Shown piece after piece: positions 1 to 7,539 of a stretch of DNA of 64,000 bases; the first letter of the stretch is position 1; the number at the start of each line of letters is the position of its first letter. The notes beneath the pieces were generated by a model. It was given only the letters and a program-made list of their open reading frames with translations. It had not been told where the DNA came from and made no database searches. Made by a program: the position numbers and the translations under genes. Source of the DNA: Acinetobacter parvus DSM 16617 = CIP 108168 (lineage in GTDB: Bacteria > Pseudomonadota > Gammaproteobacteria > Pseudomonadales > Moraxellaceae); contig NZ_KB849210.1 of NCBI RefSeq assembly GCF_000368025.1, positions 229,410 through 293,409 of the forward strand. Reading direction: 5' to 3'.

Positions 1-75
1 GGGAAAAAAGAAGAGTTTAAGGAAATTTTGGCAATTTTAAGAAAGCAGAATCCTGATAGGATAAGGGTTCTGTGA
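1..75 (+). CDS. possible 3' end of a gene cut by the window edge
   Basis: Frame 1 is open from the first base to a TGA at 73-75 and would encode about 24 residues, rich in Lys, Glu and Arg, ending in DRIRVL. It uses AGA, AGG and ATA codons, which are rare in the neighbouring genes, so it could be the tail of a foreign gene such as a transposase, or simply a short chance reading frame. It would run convergently into phoU. I do not recognise the family. Confidence 0.22.
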   Translation, partial: GKKEEFKEILAILRKQNPDRIRVL

Positions 76-102
76 AATTTGTCGTGTACAGAGTTCCTGA
101 AA

Positions 103-825
103 TTATTTTTGATTTACTTTCTGTTCAATTTCTTCAATGCTGGTGTGGCGCACATCCATTCCCTTAGCCATATAAATCACCTGCTCGGAAATGTTGCGCG
201 CGTGGTCACCAATCCTTTCCAATGAACGCAGCACCCACATCACATTGATGACACGCGAAATATGGCGCGGGTCTTCAATCATATAGGTCATCAGGGTACG
301 CGTTGCCGACTGGTATTCACGGTCAATATCCACATCCGCCATCACCACCTTTAAGGCCTGATCCACATCCAGACGGGCAAAGGCATCCAAAGCATCATGG
401 ATCATCACGCGAACCTGGTTACCAATATGGCGTGTTTCCATATAACCACGCGGTGACTCCCCCTCTTTACACAGGTTTTGGGCAATACGCGCAATCTTTG
501 CTGCTTCGTCACCAATACGTTCAAGGTCGGTATTGGCCTTGCTCATCGCAATGACCATACGCAGGTCAATCGCTGCGGGATGGCGGCGTGCCAGAATCAG
601 GGTTAAGCCCTCATCAATATCCCGTTCAAGCTGATTGACAGTATTGTCCTTGAACTGAACATCAATCGCCAGGTTTGCGTCGGTATCCAGCAGGGCATGA
701 ATTGCATTGGCAACCTGTTGCTCGACCAAACCGCCCATGGTCATAAACTTGGTATGCACATCTTGTAAGTCTTCATTAAATTGTGAAGAAATATGGTGAC
801 TTAACACAGGATTACTTGGACTCAC
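103..825 (-). CDS. phoU: phosphate signalling regulator PhoU
   Basis: A 240-residue all-helical protein with the two repeated three-helix PhoU bundles. Each repeat carries the family's acidic metal-binding pattern, for example LERIGDEAAKIA (about residues 101-112) and LERIGDHARNIS (about 203-214). PhoU links the PstSCAB phosphate transporter to the sensor kinase PhoR and damps Pho regulon expression when phosphate is plentiful. It acts at the cytoplasmic face of the membrane. The start is GTG at 825, with a GGAGG ribosome-binding site seven bases upstream on the minus strand. No pst or pho genes lie beside it here; in many bacteria phoU is the last gene of the pst operon, so this is a detached copy. 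A putative PhoB-controlled gene lies at 51.5-53.5 kb in the same window. Confidence 0.95.
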   Translation of the reverse strand: MSPSNPVLSHHISSQFNEDLQDVHTKFMTMGGLVEQQVANAIHALLDTDANLAIDVQFKDNTVNQLERDIDEGLTLILARRHPAAIDLRMVIAMSKANTDLERIGDEAAKIARIAQNLCKEGESPRGYMETRHIGNQVRVMIHDALDAFARLDVDQALKVVMADVDIDREYQSATRTLMTYMIEDPRHISRVINVMWVLRSLERIGDHARNISEQVIYMAKGMDVRHTSIEEIEQKVNQK

Positions 826-974
826 AGTATGCCTCCACTAGACACATGGAAAATGATGGGTGATTAAAACACAGCAATGATGAAACTTTTATGACAATAA
901 CACAGCTGAGTCAAAAGTCGATTGGTGCGAATTGATAAAACAAAAATCTAAAAATCTGTTAGTCTAAATACCTA

Positions 975-1080
975 GCTTGACGGAGCGCAGTTAATTAACT
1001 GCTGAGATTATCTTAATCACAAGATTTAAAGACAAGTACCGTTGAACCTGATCAGGTTAACACCTGCGTAGGAATCAAGC
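975..1080 (+). promoter_or_regulatory. TPP riboswitch aptamer (THI element) of thiC
   Basis: The conserved CTGAGA at 1001-1006 and the ACCTGATCAGGTTA / GCGTAGGAA core at about 1046-1074 are the diagnostic pieces of the thiamine pyrophosphate aptamer. The closing P1 helix is visible as GCTTGA (975-980) pairing with TCAAGC (1075-1080). It lies in the leader of thiC, the usual target. A separate switching region follows at 1140-1194. Confidence 0.95.
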
Positions 1081-1139
1081 CCAACAAAAGCCTCGCCTTT
1101 ATTTATCAAAGAGATAAATTCGCTATCGTTTTTGCTCGT

Positions 1140-1194
1140 GCTTGATTCGTTAATGTAATACATAAGGATCATGCCATGAACCAATTAACGAATC
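1140..1194 (+). promoter_or_regulatory. expression platform of the thiC riboswitch: start-codon sequestering hairpin with competing pairing
   Basis: Bases 1144-1154 are the exact reverse complement of 1184-1194 (11 base pairs). The loop contains the AAGGA ribosome-binding site (about 1164-1168) and the thiC ATG at 1176. The 5' arm region 1140-1148 is also exactly complementary to 1072-1080, the 3' strand of aptamer helix P1. Inferred logic: with TPP bound, P1 holds 1075-1080 and the start-site hairpin forms; without TPP, 1072-1080 pairs with 1140-1148 and exposes the ribosome-binding site. This would be control of translation, not of termination. Confidence 0.8.
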
Positions 1195-3071
1195 TTCCCT
1201 CTGCTGATATTTCCGCTCAACATGAGCAAGATGCTAAAGATTTAACCCGTATTTTACCCTCATCAAAAAAAGTCTATGTAACAGGCTCTCGCCCAGATAT
1301 CCAAGTTCCATTTCGCGAAATTAGCTTGACAGAAACACCGACAGGTCTAGGTGGTGAATATAATCCACCTGTTATGGTTTATGACACCTCAGGTGTTTAT
1401 ACCGATCCTGATGTACAAATTGACTTAAATCAAGGTCTACCTTCTGTCCGTCAAACTTGGATTGAAGAACGTGATGACACCGATGTACTCTCAAGTTTAA
1501 GTTCTGATTTTGGTCAAGCTCGCTTAAAAGATATTCGTACTGCTGACATTCGTTTTGCTCATATTCAAAATCCTCGTCGAGCTAAAGCAGGTAAAAACGT
1601 TACCCAAATGCACTATGCCAAACAAGGCATAATTACGCCTGAAATGGAATATATTGCAATTCGTGAAAATCAACGCCAAGGTGAAGGCGTAGACATGCGT
1701 CAGCATGCAGGACAAAACTTTGGTGCTCAGAATTTAAGAGAAATCACCCCTGAGTTTGTCCGTCAAGAAGTTGCCGCAGGTCGTGCGATTATTCCTGCCA
1801 ACATTAATCATCCTGAAATTGAACCAATGATTATTGGTCGCAACTTTTTAGTAAAAATTAATGCCAATATTGGCAACTCGGCACTCGGTTCATCAATTGA
1901 TGAAGAGGTGGCAAAAATGACCTGGGCAACCCGCTGGGGCGCCGACACTATCATGGACTTATCGACGGGTAAGAATATTCATGAAACCAGAGAGTGGATT
2001 ATCCGTAACTCTCCTGTACCAATTGGTACCGTGCCTATTTATCAAGCTTTAGAAAAAGTAGATGGTGTCGCGGAAGATCTCACTTGGGAAATCTTTAAAG
2101 ACACTTTGATTGAGCAAGCTGAACAAGGTGTCGATTATTTCACCATTCACGCAGGTGTGTTATTACGCTACGTGCCTATGACCGCCAATCGTCTGACAGG
2201 CATCGTGTCGCGTGGTGGCTCAATTATGGCGCAATGGTGTCTTGCGCATCATCAAGAAAACTTCTTGTATACGCATTTCGATGAAATCTGTGAAATCATG
2301 AAAGCCTATGACGTTTCATTTAGCTTAGGTGATGGGTTACGTCCAGGCTGTGTGCAGGATGCCAATGACGAAGCACAATTTAGTGAACTTAAGACATTAG
2401 GTGAACTGACACATCGCGCCTGGGAACATGATGTACAGGTGATGATTGAGGGTCCTGGTCATGTGCCAATGCATATGATCAAGGAGAATATGGACCTACA
2501 ACTGGAAGTGTGTAAGGAAGCGCCATTCTATACACTGGGGCCATTAACAACTGACATTGCTCCAGGTTATGACCATATCACCTCGGCGATTGGTGCCGCG
2601 ATGATTGGCTGGTATGGTACTGCCATGCTCTGTTATGTCACACCAAAAGAGCATTTAGGTCTACCCAACAAGAAAGATGTCAAGGATGGGATTATCACCT
2701 ATAAGATTGCGGCGCATGCAGCGGACCTGGCAAAGGGGCATCCAGGTGCACAGGTACGTGACAACGCACTGTCCAAGGCACGTTTTGAGTTCCGTTGGGA
2801 TGACCAGTTTAACCTGAGTCTGGACCCAGATACGGCACGCAGCATGCATGACGAAACCTTGCCAAAAGAGGCACATAAATCAGCGCATTTCTGCTCCATG
2901 TGCGGACCAAAATTCTGCTCCATGAAGATTACTCAGAATGTGCGAGATTATGCGCAAAATCAACACAATGCCAATCAGTCAAATGATGTGGAAAAAGATA
3001 TTGAAGCAGGTCTCAGTGCCATGAAAACCGCTTATCAGGAACATGGTCAAAAATTGTACCACAAGCTGTAA
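1176..3071 (+). CDS. thiC: phosphomethylpyrimidine synthase ThiC
   Basis: This radical-SAM enzyme converts aminoimidazole ribotide into hydroxymethylpyrimidine phosphate, the pyrimidine half of thiamine, in the cytosol. The 631-residue length is normal for the bacterial family. The C-terminal CX2CX4C cluster motif that holds the 4Fe-4S centre is seen as CSMCGPKFC, with Cys573, Cys576 and Cys581. Strongly conserved stretches such as NFLVKINANIGNSALGSS and MIEGPGHVPMHMI are intact. The ATG at 1176 follows an AAGGA site that is itself inside the riboswitch-controlled hairpin. Composition is uneven: 60-base blocks counted by hand in the first half are about 27-42 % G+C, while blocks after about 2460 are about 42-60 %, suggesting a mosaic gene. 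Confidence 0.97.
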   Translation: MNQLTNLPSADISAQHEQDAKDLTRILPSSKKVYVTGSRPDIQVPFREISLTETPTGLGGEYNPPVMVYDTSGVYTDPDVQIDLNQGLPSVRQTWIEERDDTDVLSSLSSDFGQARLKDIRTADIRFAHIQNPRRAKAGKNVTQMHYAKQGIITPEMEYIAIRENQRQGEGVDMRQHAGQNFGAQNLREITPEFVRQEVAAGRAIIPANINHPEIEPMIIGRNFLVKINANIGNSALGSSIDEEVAKMTWATRWGADTIMDLSTGKNIHETREWIIRNSPVPIGTVPIYQALEKVDGVAEDLTWEIFKDTLIEQAEQGVDYFTIHAGVLLRYVPMTANRLTGIVSRGGSIMAQWCLAHHQENFLYTHFDEICEIMKAYDVSFSLGDGLRPGCVQDANDEAQFSELKTLGELTHRAWEHDVQVMIEGPGHVPMHMIKENMDLQLEVCKEAPFYTLGPLTTDIAPGYDHITSAIGAAMIGWYGTAMLCYVTPKEHLGLPNKKDVKDGIITYKIAAHAADLAKGHPGAQVRDNALSKARFEFRWDDQFNLSLDPDTARSMHDETLPKEAHKSAHFCSMCGPKFCSMKITQNVRDYAQNQHNANQSNDVEKDIEAGLSAMKTAYQEHGQKLYHKL

Positions 3072-3111
3072 ATCGCCTAAAAAAAGATTTGCCCATGAAT
3101 CATTCTCGGTT

Positions 3112-3138
3112 AGGATGAGATATGTACAATCTCATCCT
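3112..3138 (+). promoter_or_regulatory. perfect 10-bp hairpin between thiC and nudF
   Basis: AGGATGAGAT (3112-3121) and ATCTCATCCT (3129-3138) are exact reverse complements around a seven-base loop. No T run follows, so it is not a standard intrinsic terminator. It ends eight bases before the preferred nudF ATG at 3147. It might stabilise the thiC message, slow nudF translation, or act as a protein site; the sequence does not decide. Confidence 0.5.
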
Positions 3139-3146
3139 GATTGAAG

Positions 3147-3758
3147 ATGAATATTCTTGACCACGCCAGCTATTCAGCATCCGACGTTACGATAGAATCT
3201 CGAGAGTTTCTATTCCGAGGATTCATTCAAGTTGAGAAAGTGAGCTTTCGACACCGACTGTTTAATCAGCCAGATTACTCACCCGTGATTCAGCGTGAGC
3301 TGATCCATCGCCCAGAAGCCGCTGGTGTCTTGCTTTATAATGACCAACAACAACGCTTTGCACTCATTGAGCAGTTTCGGGTCGGTGCATTAAATGACTC
3401 CGAGTCAGCATGGCAACTTGAAGTCATTGCTGGTGTGCTGGATGGAGACGAAGCACCAGAAGACTGTATCCGTCGGGAAAGCCTGGAAGAATCGGGTTGT
3501 GAGGTTCAACAGCTCCAGCATTTATTTAGTTTTTACCCTTCTGCGGGGGCATGCTCGGAATTTTTTCACTTGTATGCGGCAGAAGTAGAATTACCAAAAA
3601 TGGGGGGCATCTTTGGGATGCCAGATGAAGGGGAGAATATCCAGCTTCATTTATTTGACTATTCAGAACTAGGCACTTTACTTAAGAATGGACGTTTGAG
3701 AAATGCACCTGTGATTATGGCATTGCAGTGGCTGGCTCAACACTTACAACAACGATAA
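3147..3758 (+). CDS. nudF: ADP-ribose pyrophosphatase, Nudix family
   Basis: A cytosolic Nudix hydrolase expected to cleave ADP-ribose to AMP and ribose 5-phosphate. The Nudix box (G-x5-E-x7-RE-x2-EE-x-G) is complete: G then VLDGD, E, APEDCIR, RESLEESG, at about residues 96-118. The surrounding sequence (substrate-binding FRVGAL and the AGVLDG strand) fits the NudF/TrgB branch rather than MutT. I chose ATG at 3147; a TTG two codons earlier (3141) is possible, but neither has a strong ribosome-binding site. The gene follows thiC and precedes cpdA by 21 bases, the same nudF-cpdA pairing known from E. coli, so the two are probably co-transcribed. Confidence 0.93.
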   Translation: MNILDHASYSASDVTIESREFLFRGFIQVEKVSFRHRLFNQPDYSPVIQRELIHRPEAAGVLLYNDQQQRFALIEQFRVGALNDSESAWQLEVIAGVLDGDEAPEDCIRRESLEESGCEVQQLQHLFSFYPSAGACSEFFHLYAAEVELPKMGGIFGMPDEGENIQLHLFDYSELGTLLKNGRLRNAPVIMALQWLAQHLQQR

Positions 3759-3779
3759 GAATCTGAGGGACTACAGACG

Positions 3780-4595
3780 GTGACTTTCCAGGTCTCAGCG
3801 TTATCGCAAAAAGATTTTGTGATGATACAGATTACTGATACCCATTTACTGGAGTATCCGCATCTGGAGTTTGTCGGGATGCATCCCGAGCAAAGCTTTC
3901 ATGCAGTAATCGACTTGATGCGCCAACAGCACCCCCATATTGACCTGATTGTGCATACAGGTGATCTGGCTCAGAACCCGACACCAGTGACCTACAATCG
4001 CTATCTGCAACATATGCAGAGTCTGGGCATTCCTTTCTTCCATACCCCAGGCAATCATGATGATGTTGTCCATTTTCCTTTCCATGAAAGCGACCAGACA
4101 CAGGTAACGGTTGTTGAACTTGGCAAATGGTGCATTATTTTACTGAACAGTGCACAGCCACAGCGTATTGATGGAAAAATCGCGGATGGTCAGTTGGCAC
4201 AGTTGACCAGACTATTACAACAGTTAAAAGACCGCTATGTGCTTATTGCCTGCCATCACCATCCTTTTGCGATGGAATCTGCTTGGATTGATCAACATAA
4301 ACTAAAGAACTCATCTGATTTACTCGAAACGATTCGACCTTTTTCAAATATCAAAGCCATCATCTGTGGTCATGTCCACCAAGACTCTATTAACGGATGG
4401 CAAGATATTCAATTTTTATCAACTCCATCAACCTGTATTCAGTTCAAACCGAAAAGTGATAAATTCGCCCTGGATGAGGAACATCCTGGTTACCGTTATA
4501 TCTGCCTTAAGGCCAATGGCGAGCTGGAAACACAGGTCTATCGGCTTCCGACTTCCCAGCGTATGAACAGCTCAGAAGTTTTGGGATATGATTAG
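3780..4595 (+). CDS. cpdA: 3',5'-cyclic-AMP phosphodiesterase CpdA-type metallophosphatase
   Basis: A calcineurin-like metallophosphoesterase that hydrolyses cyclic AMP in the cytosol. All metal-binding signatures of the family are seen in order: ITDTHL, HTGDLAQN, GNHDD, the CHHHPF block and GHVHQ. The start is taken as GTG at 3780, with AGGGA upstream; this gives the short N-terminal extension before QITDTH that E. coli CpdA also has. A later ATG at 3822 would begin directly at that motif and is less likely. It sits directly downstream of nudF. At 271 residues it matches the family. Confidence 0.92.
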   Translation: MTFQVSALSQKDFVMIQITDTHLLEYPHLEFVGMHPEQSFHAVIDLMRQQHPHIDLIVHTGDLAQNPTPVTYNRYLQHMQSLGIPFFHTPGNHDDVVHFPFHESDQTQVTVVELGKWCIILLNSAQPQRIDGKIADGQLAQLTRLLQQLKDRYVLIACHHHPFAMESAWIDQHKLKNSSDLLETIRPFSNIKAIICGHVHQDSINGWQDIQFLSTPSTCIQFKPKSDKFALDEEHPGYRYICLKANGELETQVYRLPTSQRMNSSEVLGYD

Positions 4596-4786
4596 CGACT
4601 GTTGATTACAAATCACATCCACGATTTCTCACGAAATCTAGACAGGAATGACTACCATCTTGTCTAAAAACTCTATATGATGACGACCCCTGATGGGGAA
4701 AACCATCTTCGGTTTATATAAAAACACTTGCATATCACCATATTTTTTGCGTATAGATAGTACGTGTATGATGAGGAATGCCCTAT

Positions 4787-5320
4787 ATGGCGAATGACAA
4801 CCAAAATCAAGTCCTGGACGAACAGACAGAAGTGATTGACGATCAAAAAGCGCCTGTAAAACGTGTGCGTAAAACCAAACCCAAGTCTGCGGAAGGTGGA
4901 ACCACCGCAAGTCTGTTTGGCATCGCACCTTATCAGCCAAAGAAAAACGAAGAATATATGTCTGAAAGGCAGCTTGAGCATTTCCGCCAGATTTTGAATG
5001 CATGGAAAGCTGAGTTAATGTCTGAAGTTGATCGTACCCTGAACACCATGCAGGATGAATCAACTGCATTGCCTGATGTCAATGACCGAGCAACACAGGA
5101 AGAAGAGTTTGCGATTGAGTTACGCACCCGTGACCGTGAGCGTAAGCTGATTCGTAAAATCGAACAGTCGATTGAGGCGATCCAGAACGAAGATTATGGT
5201 TTCTGTGAAACCTGTGGCATTGAGATTGGCCTACGCCGTCTGGAAGCACGTCCAACGGCAACGCTCTGTATCGATTGCAAAACTTTGGCAGAAATCAAAG
5301 AAAAGCAAAACAACGGTTAA
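4787..5320 (+). CDS. dksA: RNA polymerase-binding transcription factor DksA
   Basis: DksA binds in the secondary channel of RNA polymerase and, with ppGpp, represses stable RNA promoters and activates amino acid promoters. The coiled-coil region is followed by the four-cysteine zinc finger, FCETCGIEIGLRRL then TLCIDC, near the C-terminus, and the ALPDVNDRATQEEEF tip region is intact. I prefer ATG at 4787 (MANDNQ) because the GAGGA at about 4773-4777 is properly spaced from it; an in-frame ATG at 4778 is too close to that site. The N-terminus is about 25 residues longer than in E. coli, as usual in Acinetobacter. gluQ follows at once, the same dksA-gluQ pairing as in enterics. Confidence 0.97.
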   Translation: MANDNQNQVLDEQTEVIDDQKAPVKRVRKTKPKSAEGGTTASLFGIAPYQPKKNEEYMSERQLEHFRQILNAWKAELMSEVDRTLNTMQDESTALPDVNDRATQEEEFAIELRTRDRERKLIRKIEQSIEAIQNEDYGFCETCGIEIGLRRLEARPTATLCIDCKTLAEIKEKQNNG

Positions 5321-5345
5321 TTTTGACAACCGTGTTAAGCCATGA

Positions 5346-5392
5346 AGCGAAGCACAGCTTCGCTCTTGCGCAGCGGCAAAGCGATACTTTGC
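5346..5392 (+). promoter_or_regulatory. two tandem hairpins in the dksA-gluQ junction
   Basis: AGCGAAGC (5346-5353) pairs with GCTTCGCT (5357-5364), and GCAAAG (5376-5381) pairs with CTTTGC (5387-5392). There is no T run after either. The second 3' arm contains the TTG (5389) that is the best-placed gluQ start. In E. coli a terminator between dksA and gluQ limits gluQ expression; these stems could play a comparable attenuating role, but that is inference. Confidence 0.5.
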
Positions 5393-6264
5393 TTAATCGT
5401 CGCTCATACATCGGACGTTTTGCCCCCTCTCCCACTGGCCCCTTACATTTTGGGTCCCTGCTTACCGCAGTCGCAAGCTATTGTGATGCCAAGGCCAATC
5501 ATGGCAAATGGCTGGTTCGCATTGAAGACACCGACATTCCACGCATTTATCCCCATAGTGAAGCCCACATTCTCTCCTGTATTGATGCATTTCAGTTTGA
5601 ACCTGATGCCGAAATCATTTTCCAGAAAGATCGTTTAGAGCTTTATGAACAGGTGCTTGAACAGCTTAAACAAATCCAGGCGGTTTATGCCTGTCAATGC
5701 ACACGTAAAATGCTGGGTTCCAATCATATCTATGCAGGTACTTGTCGTGACCTCCGTCTTGATTTCAGCCAGCAAGCGATTCGCCTAAAGGTCACTGATC
5801 AGCGCATTTGTTTTGATGATCGTTTACAGGGCCAGCAATGCTCAAACTTGCAACATGATCTCGGCGATTTTGTGCTAAAACGCCGAGATGGCATTATTAG
5901 CTACCAATTGGCTGTCGTGGTCGATGATTATTTACAGGGGATTACCCATGTGGTTCGTGGTGCAGATTTACTGGATAATACCACTCGCCAAATCTGGCTC
6001 GGTTCACTGTTAAATTATCCCGTTTTAAACTATATGCATTTACCCCTCGCCATGAATGATCAGGGACAAAAACTGTCAAAGCAGAATATGGCACAGGCAC
6101 TCGATACCACTAAAGCCGCCGAACTGCTACAGCAGGCGATTTTAGCACTGGGTCAGCCTGATGTTGAACTTGACCAACCCCGAATCATGCTCAAACAGGC
6201 GGTGCAACAATGGAATGTTGCTTTAATTCCAAAAGGTAGTCAGTTGGCTGGAATATACCTATAG
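5389..6264 (+). CDS. gluQ: glutamyl-Q tRNA(Asp) synthetase
   Basis: A truncated glutamyl-tRNA synthetase that attaches glutamate to queuosine at position 34 of tRNA-Asp. The HIGH-region signature is seen in YIGRFAPSPTGPLHFGSL, the KMSKS-like loop as QKLSKQ, and the zinc site in the CQCTRKMLGS...TCRD segment. There is no anticodon-binding domain, as expected. The start is unclear: the frame is open back to a TTG at 5275 inside dksA, no ATG exists before the catalytic core, and the candidates are TTG 5323, GTG 5332 and TTG 5389. I chose 5389 because it places the start five codons before YIGRFAPSP, close to the family norm. The gene runs directly after dksA and ends at a bidirectional terminator. 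Confidence 0.9.
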   Translation: MLNRRSYIGRFAPSPTGPLHFGSLLTAVASYCDAKANHGKWLVRIEDTDIPRIYPHSEAHILSCIDAFQFEPDAEIIFQKDRLELYEQVLEQLKQIQAVYACQCTRKMLGSNHIYAGTCRDLRLDFSQQAIRLKVTDQRICFDDRLQGQQCSNLQHDLGDFVLKRRDGIISYQLAVVVDDYLQGITHVVRGADLLDNTTRQIWLGSLLNYPVLNYMHLPLAMNDQGQKLSKQNMAQALDTTKAAELLQQAILALGQPDVELDQPRIMLKQAVQQWNVALIPKGSQLAGIYL

Positions 6265-6273
6265 GCAATAAAA

Positions 6274-6298
6274 AAGCCCTATGCATGGCAAAGGGCTT
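6274..6298. terminator. bidirectional intrinsic terminator between gluQ and ftsW
   Basis: AAGCCCT (6274-6280) pairs with AGGGCTT (6292-6298), with an A run before it and T-rich sequence after it. It can serve both the plus-strand dksA-gluQ transcript and the minus-strand ftsW transcript. Confidence 0.8.
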
Positions 6299-6323
6299 CT
6301 CTCAAACTTTCAAGCTTGATTAA

Positions 6324-7529
6324 CTAGAAGTTTGATTCTTCTTTTACTGGATTCAACTCTTGCGTTGATGCATCAATTTTCAGAATCAGACTGATCATGG
6401 CTGCACACATCATCAATGACGTACCCCCATAACTAATGAATGGCAATGTTAAACCTTTAGTTGGCATCAAGCCCATATTCATGCCCGCATTCACCAAAAT
6501 CTGTAGCAGGAAAATAATGCTGATGCCATAGGCCAAATAGCCTGCACGCAGGTAGTTGTGTTGCAATGCACGGTGGCCAATACGAATACAGCATGCCAGC
6601 ATGGTAAATGACAGCGCCATCACAATGGTCACGCCAACAAAACCAAACTCCTCACCTAGAACTGCCAACATAAAGTCAGTATGTGCTTCTGGAAGATAGG
6701 ACAGCTTCTGGACACTGTGTCCCAATCCCGTGCCAAACCATTCACCACGTCCAAATGCCATCAATGCATTGGAAAGCTGGTAGCCAACGCCCAATGGATC
6801 AGCCCAGGGATTGGTAAATGAAATCAGGCGCTGAAAGCGGAAAGGCTCAAACAGGATCAGTGCCGTCACGCCCGCAACAATTGCCCCCAGCATAATCAGG
6901 AACTGTGTTGCTGGCGCACCTGCCAGAAAAAATACACCCACCATCATCAAAACAATCACGACGGTGGCCCCCAAGTCAGGCTCAGCCACAATGAAGCCAA
7001 CGGTTAGGGCCATGACACCACTCAGGCGCAGCAAACCTTTCCAGTGCGTTCGCACCTCTTTGGCACGGCGAACCACATAGTCAGCGGTAAAAATTGCCAT
7101 CACGATCTTGGCAATCTCTGTAGGCTGCAAGGTAAAGCCACCCACCTTAATCCAGCGGTGTGCCCCATTCACTTCGGAACCCACAACCAGTACGGCGAGC
7201 AGCAAGACGATGGTAATCAACCATAACGGGAATGCATTTTTAAACCATAGATTGAGGGAGACCCGATAGGTTAAAAATGCCACCACCGCCGCAACCACAA
7301 TCGAGATACCATGACGAATCAGGAAGTAGAATGGGTTTTCATGAATATATTCCGCATACGGCATCGAGGCTGACGCCACCATCACCGAACCGAAGCACAG
7401 CAGGGAAATCACAGAGAAAATCAGGATATTGCGTGCTGTCATTTCTGCTGGAAACTTGGGCAAACGATTCAGCAGCTGTGAAATCTTCTGTACAGTCTTT
7501 TGTATAGCGTTTTGGGCTAAATCAGCCAT
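6324..7529 (-). CDS. ftsW: peptidoglycan glycosyltransferase FtsW
   Basis: A SEDS-family inner-membrane polymerase that makes septal peptidoglycan with its partner FtsI. About ten hydrophobic segments are seen, with the family signatures PSEIAK-like LQPTEIAKI, the GVGYQLSNALMAFGRGEWFGTGLG block, LPEAHTDF and LPFISYGGTS. ATG at 7529 (MADLAQ) is preferred: it has an AGGGA site seven bases upstream and lies just past the murD stop at 7540. The longer frame from 7556 would overlap murD and lacks a ribosome-binding site. The murD-ftsW order is that of the division and cell-wall cluster, but murG, murC and ftsQAZ are not adjacent here. Confidence 0.96.
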   Translation of the reverse strand: MADLAQNAIQKTVQKISQLLNRLPKFPAEMTARNILIFSVISLLCFGSVMVASASMPYAEYIHENPFYFLIRHGISIVVAAVVAFLTYRVSLNLWFKNAFPLWLITIVLLLAVLVVGSEVNGAHRWIKVGGFTLQPTEIAKIVMAIFTADYVVRRAKEVRTHWKGLLRLSGVMALTVGFIVAEPDLGATVVIVLMMVGVFFLAGAPATQFLIMLGAIVAGVTALILFEPFRFQRLISFTNPWADPLGVGYQLSNALMAFGRGEWFGTGLGHSVQKLSYLPEAHTDFMLAVLGEEFGFVGVTIVMALSFTMLACCIRIGHRALQHNYLRAGYLAYGISIIFLLQILVNAGMNMGLMPTKGLTLPFISYGGTSLMMCAAMISLILKIDASTQELNPVKEESNF

Positions 7530-7539
7530 AACTCTGTCC

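Noticed and set aside
4638..5069. 143-codon minus-strand frame overlapping the dksA promoter and 5' end
   Set aside because: Antisense to the well-supported dksA gene, no family features, no ribosome-binding site, and composition reflecting the complement of dksA.
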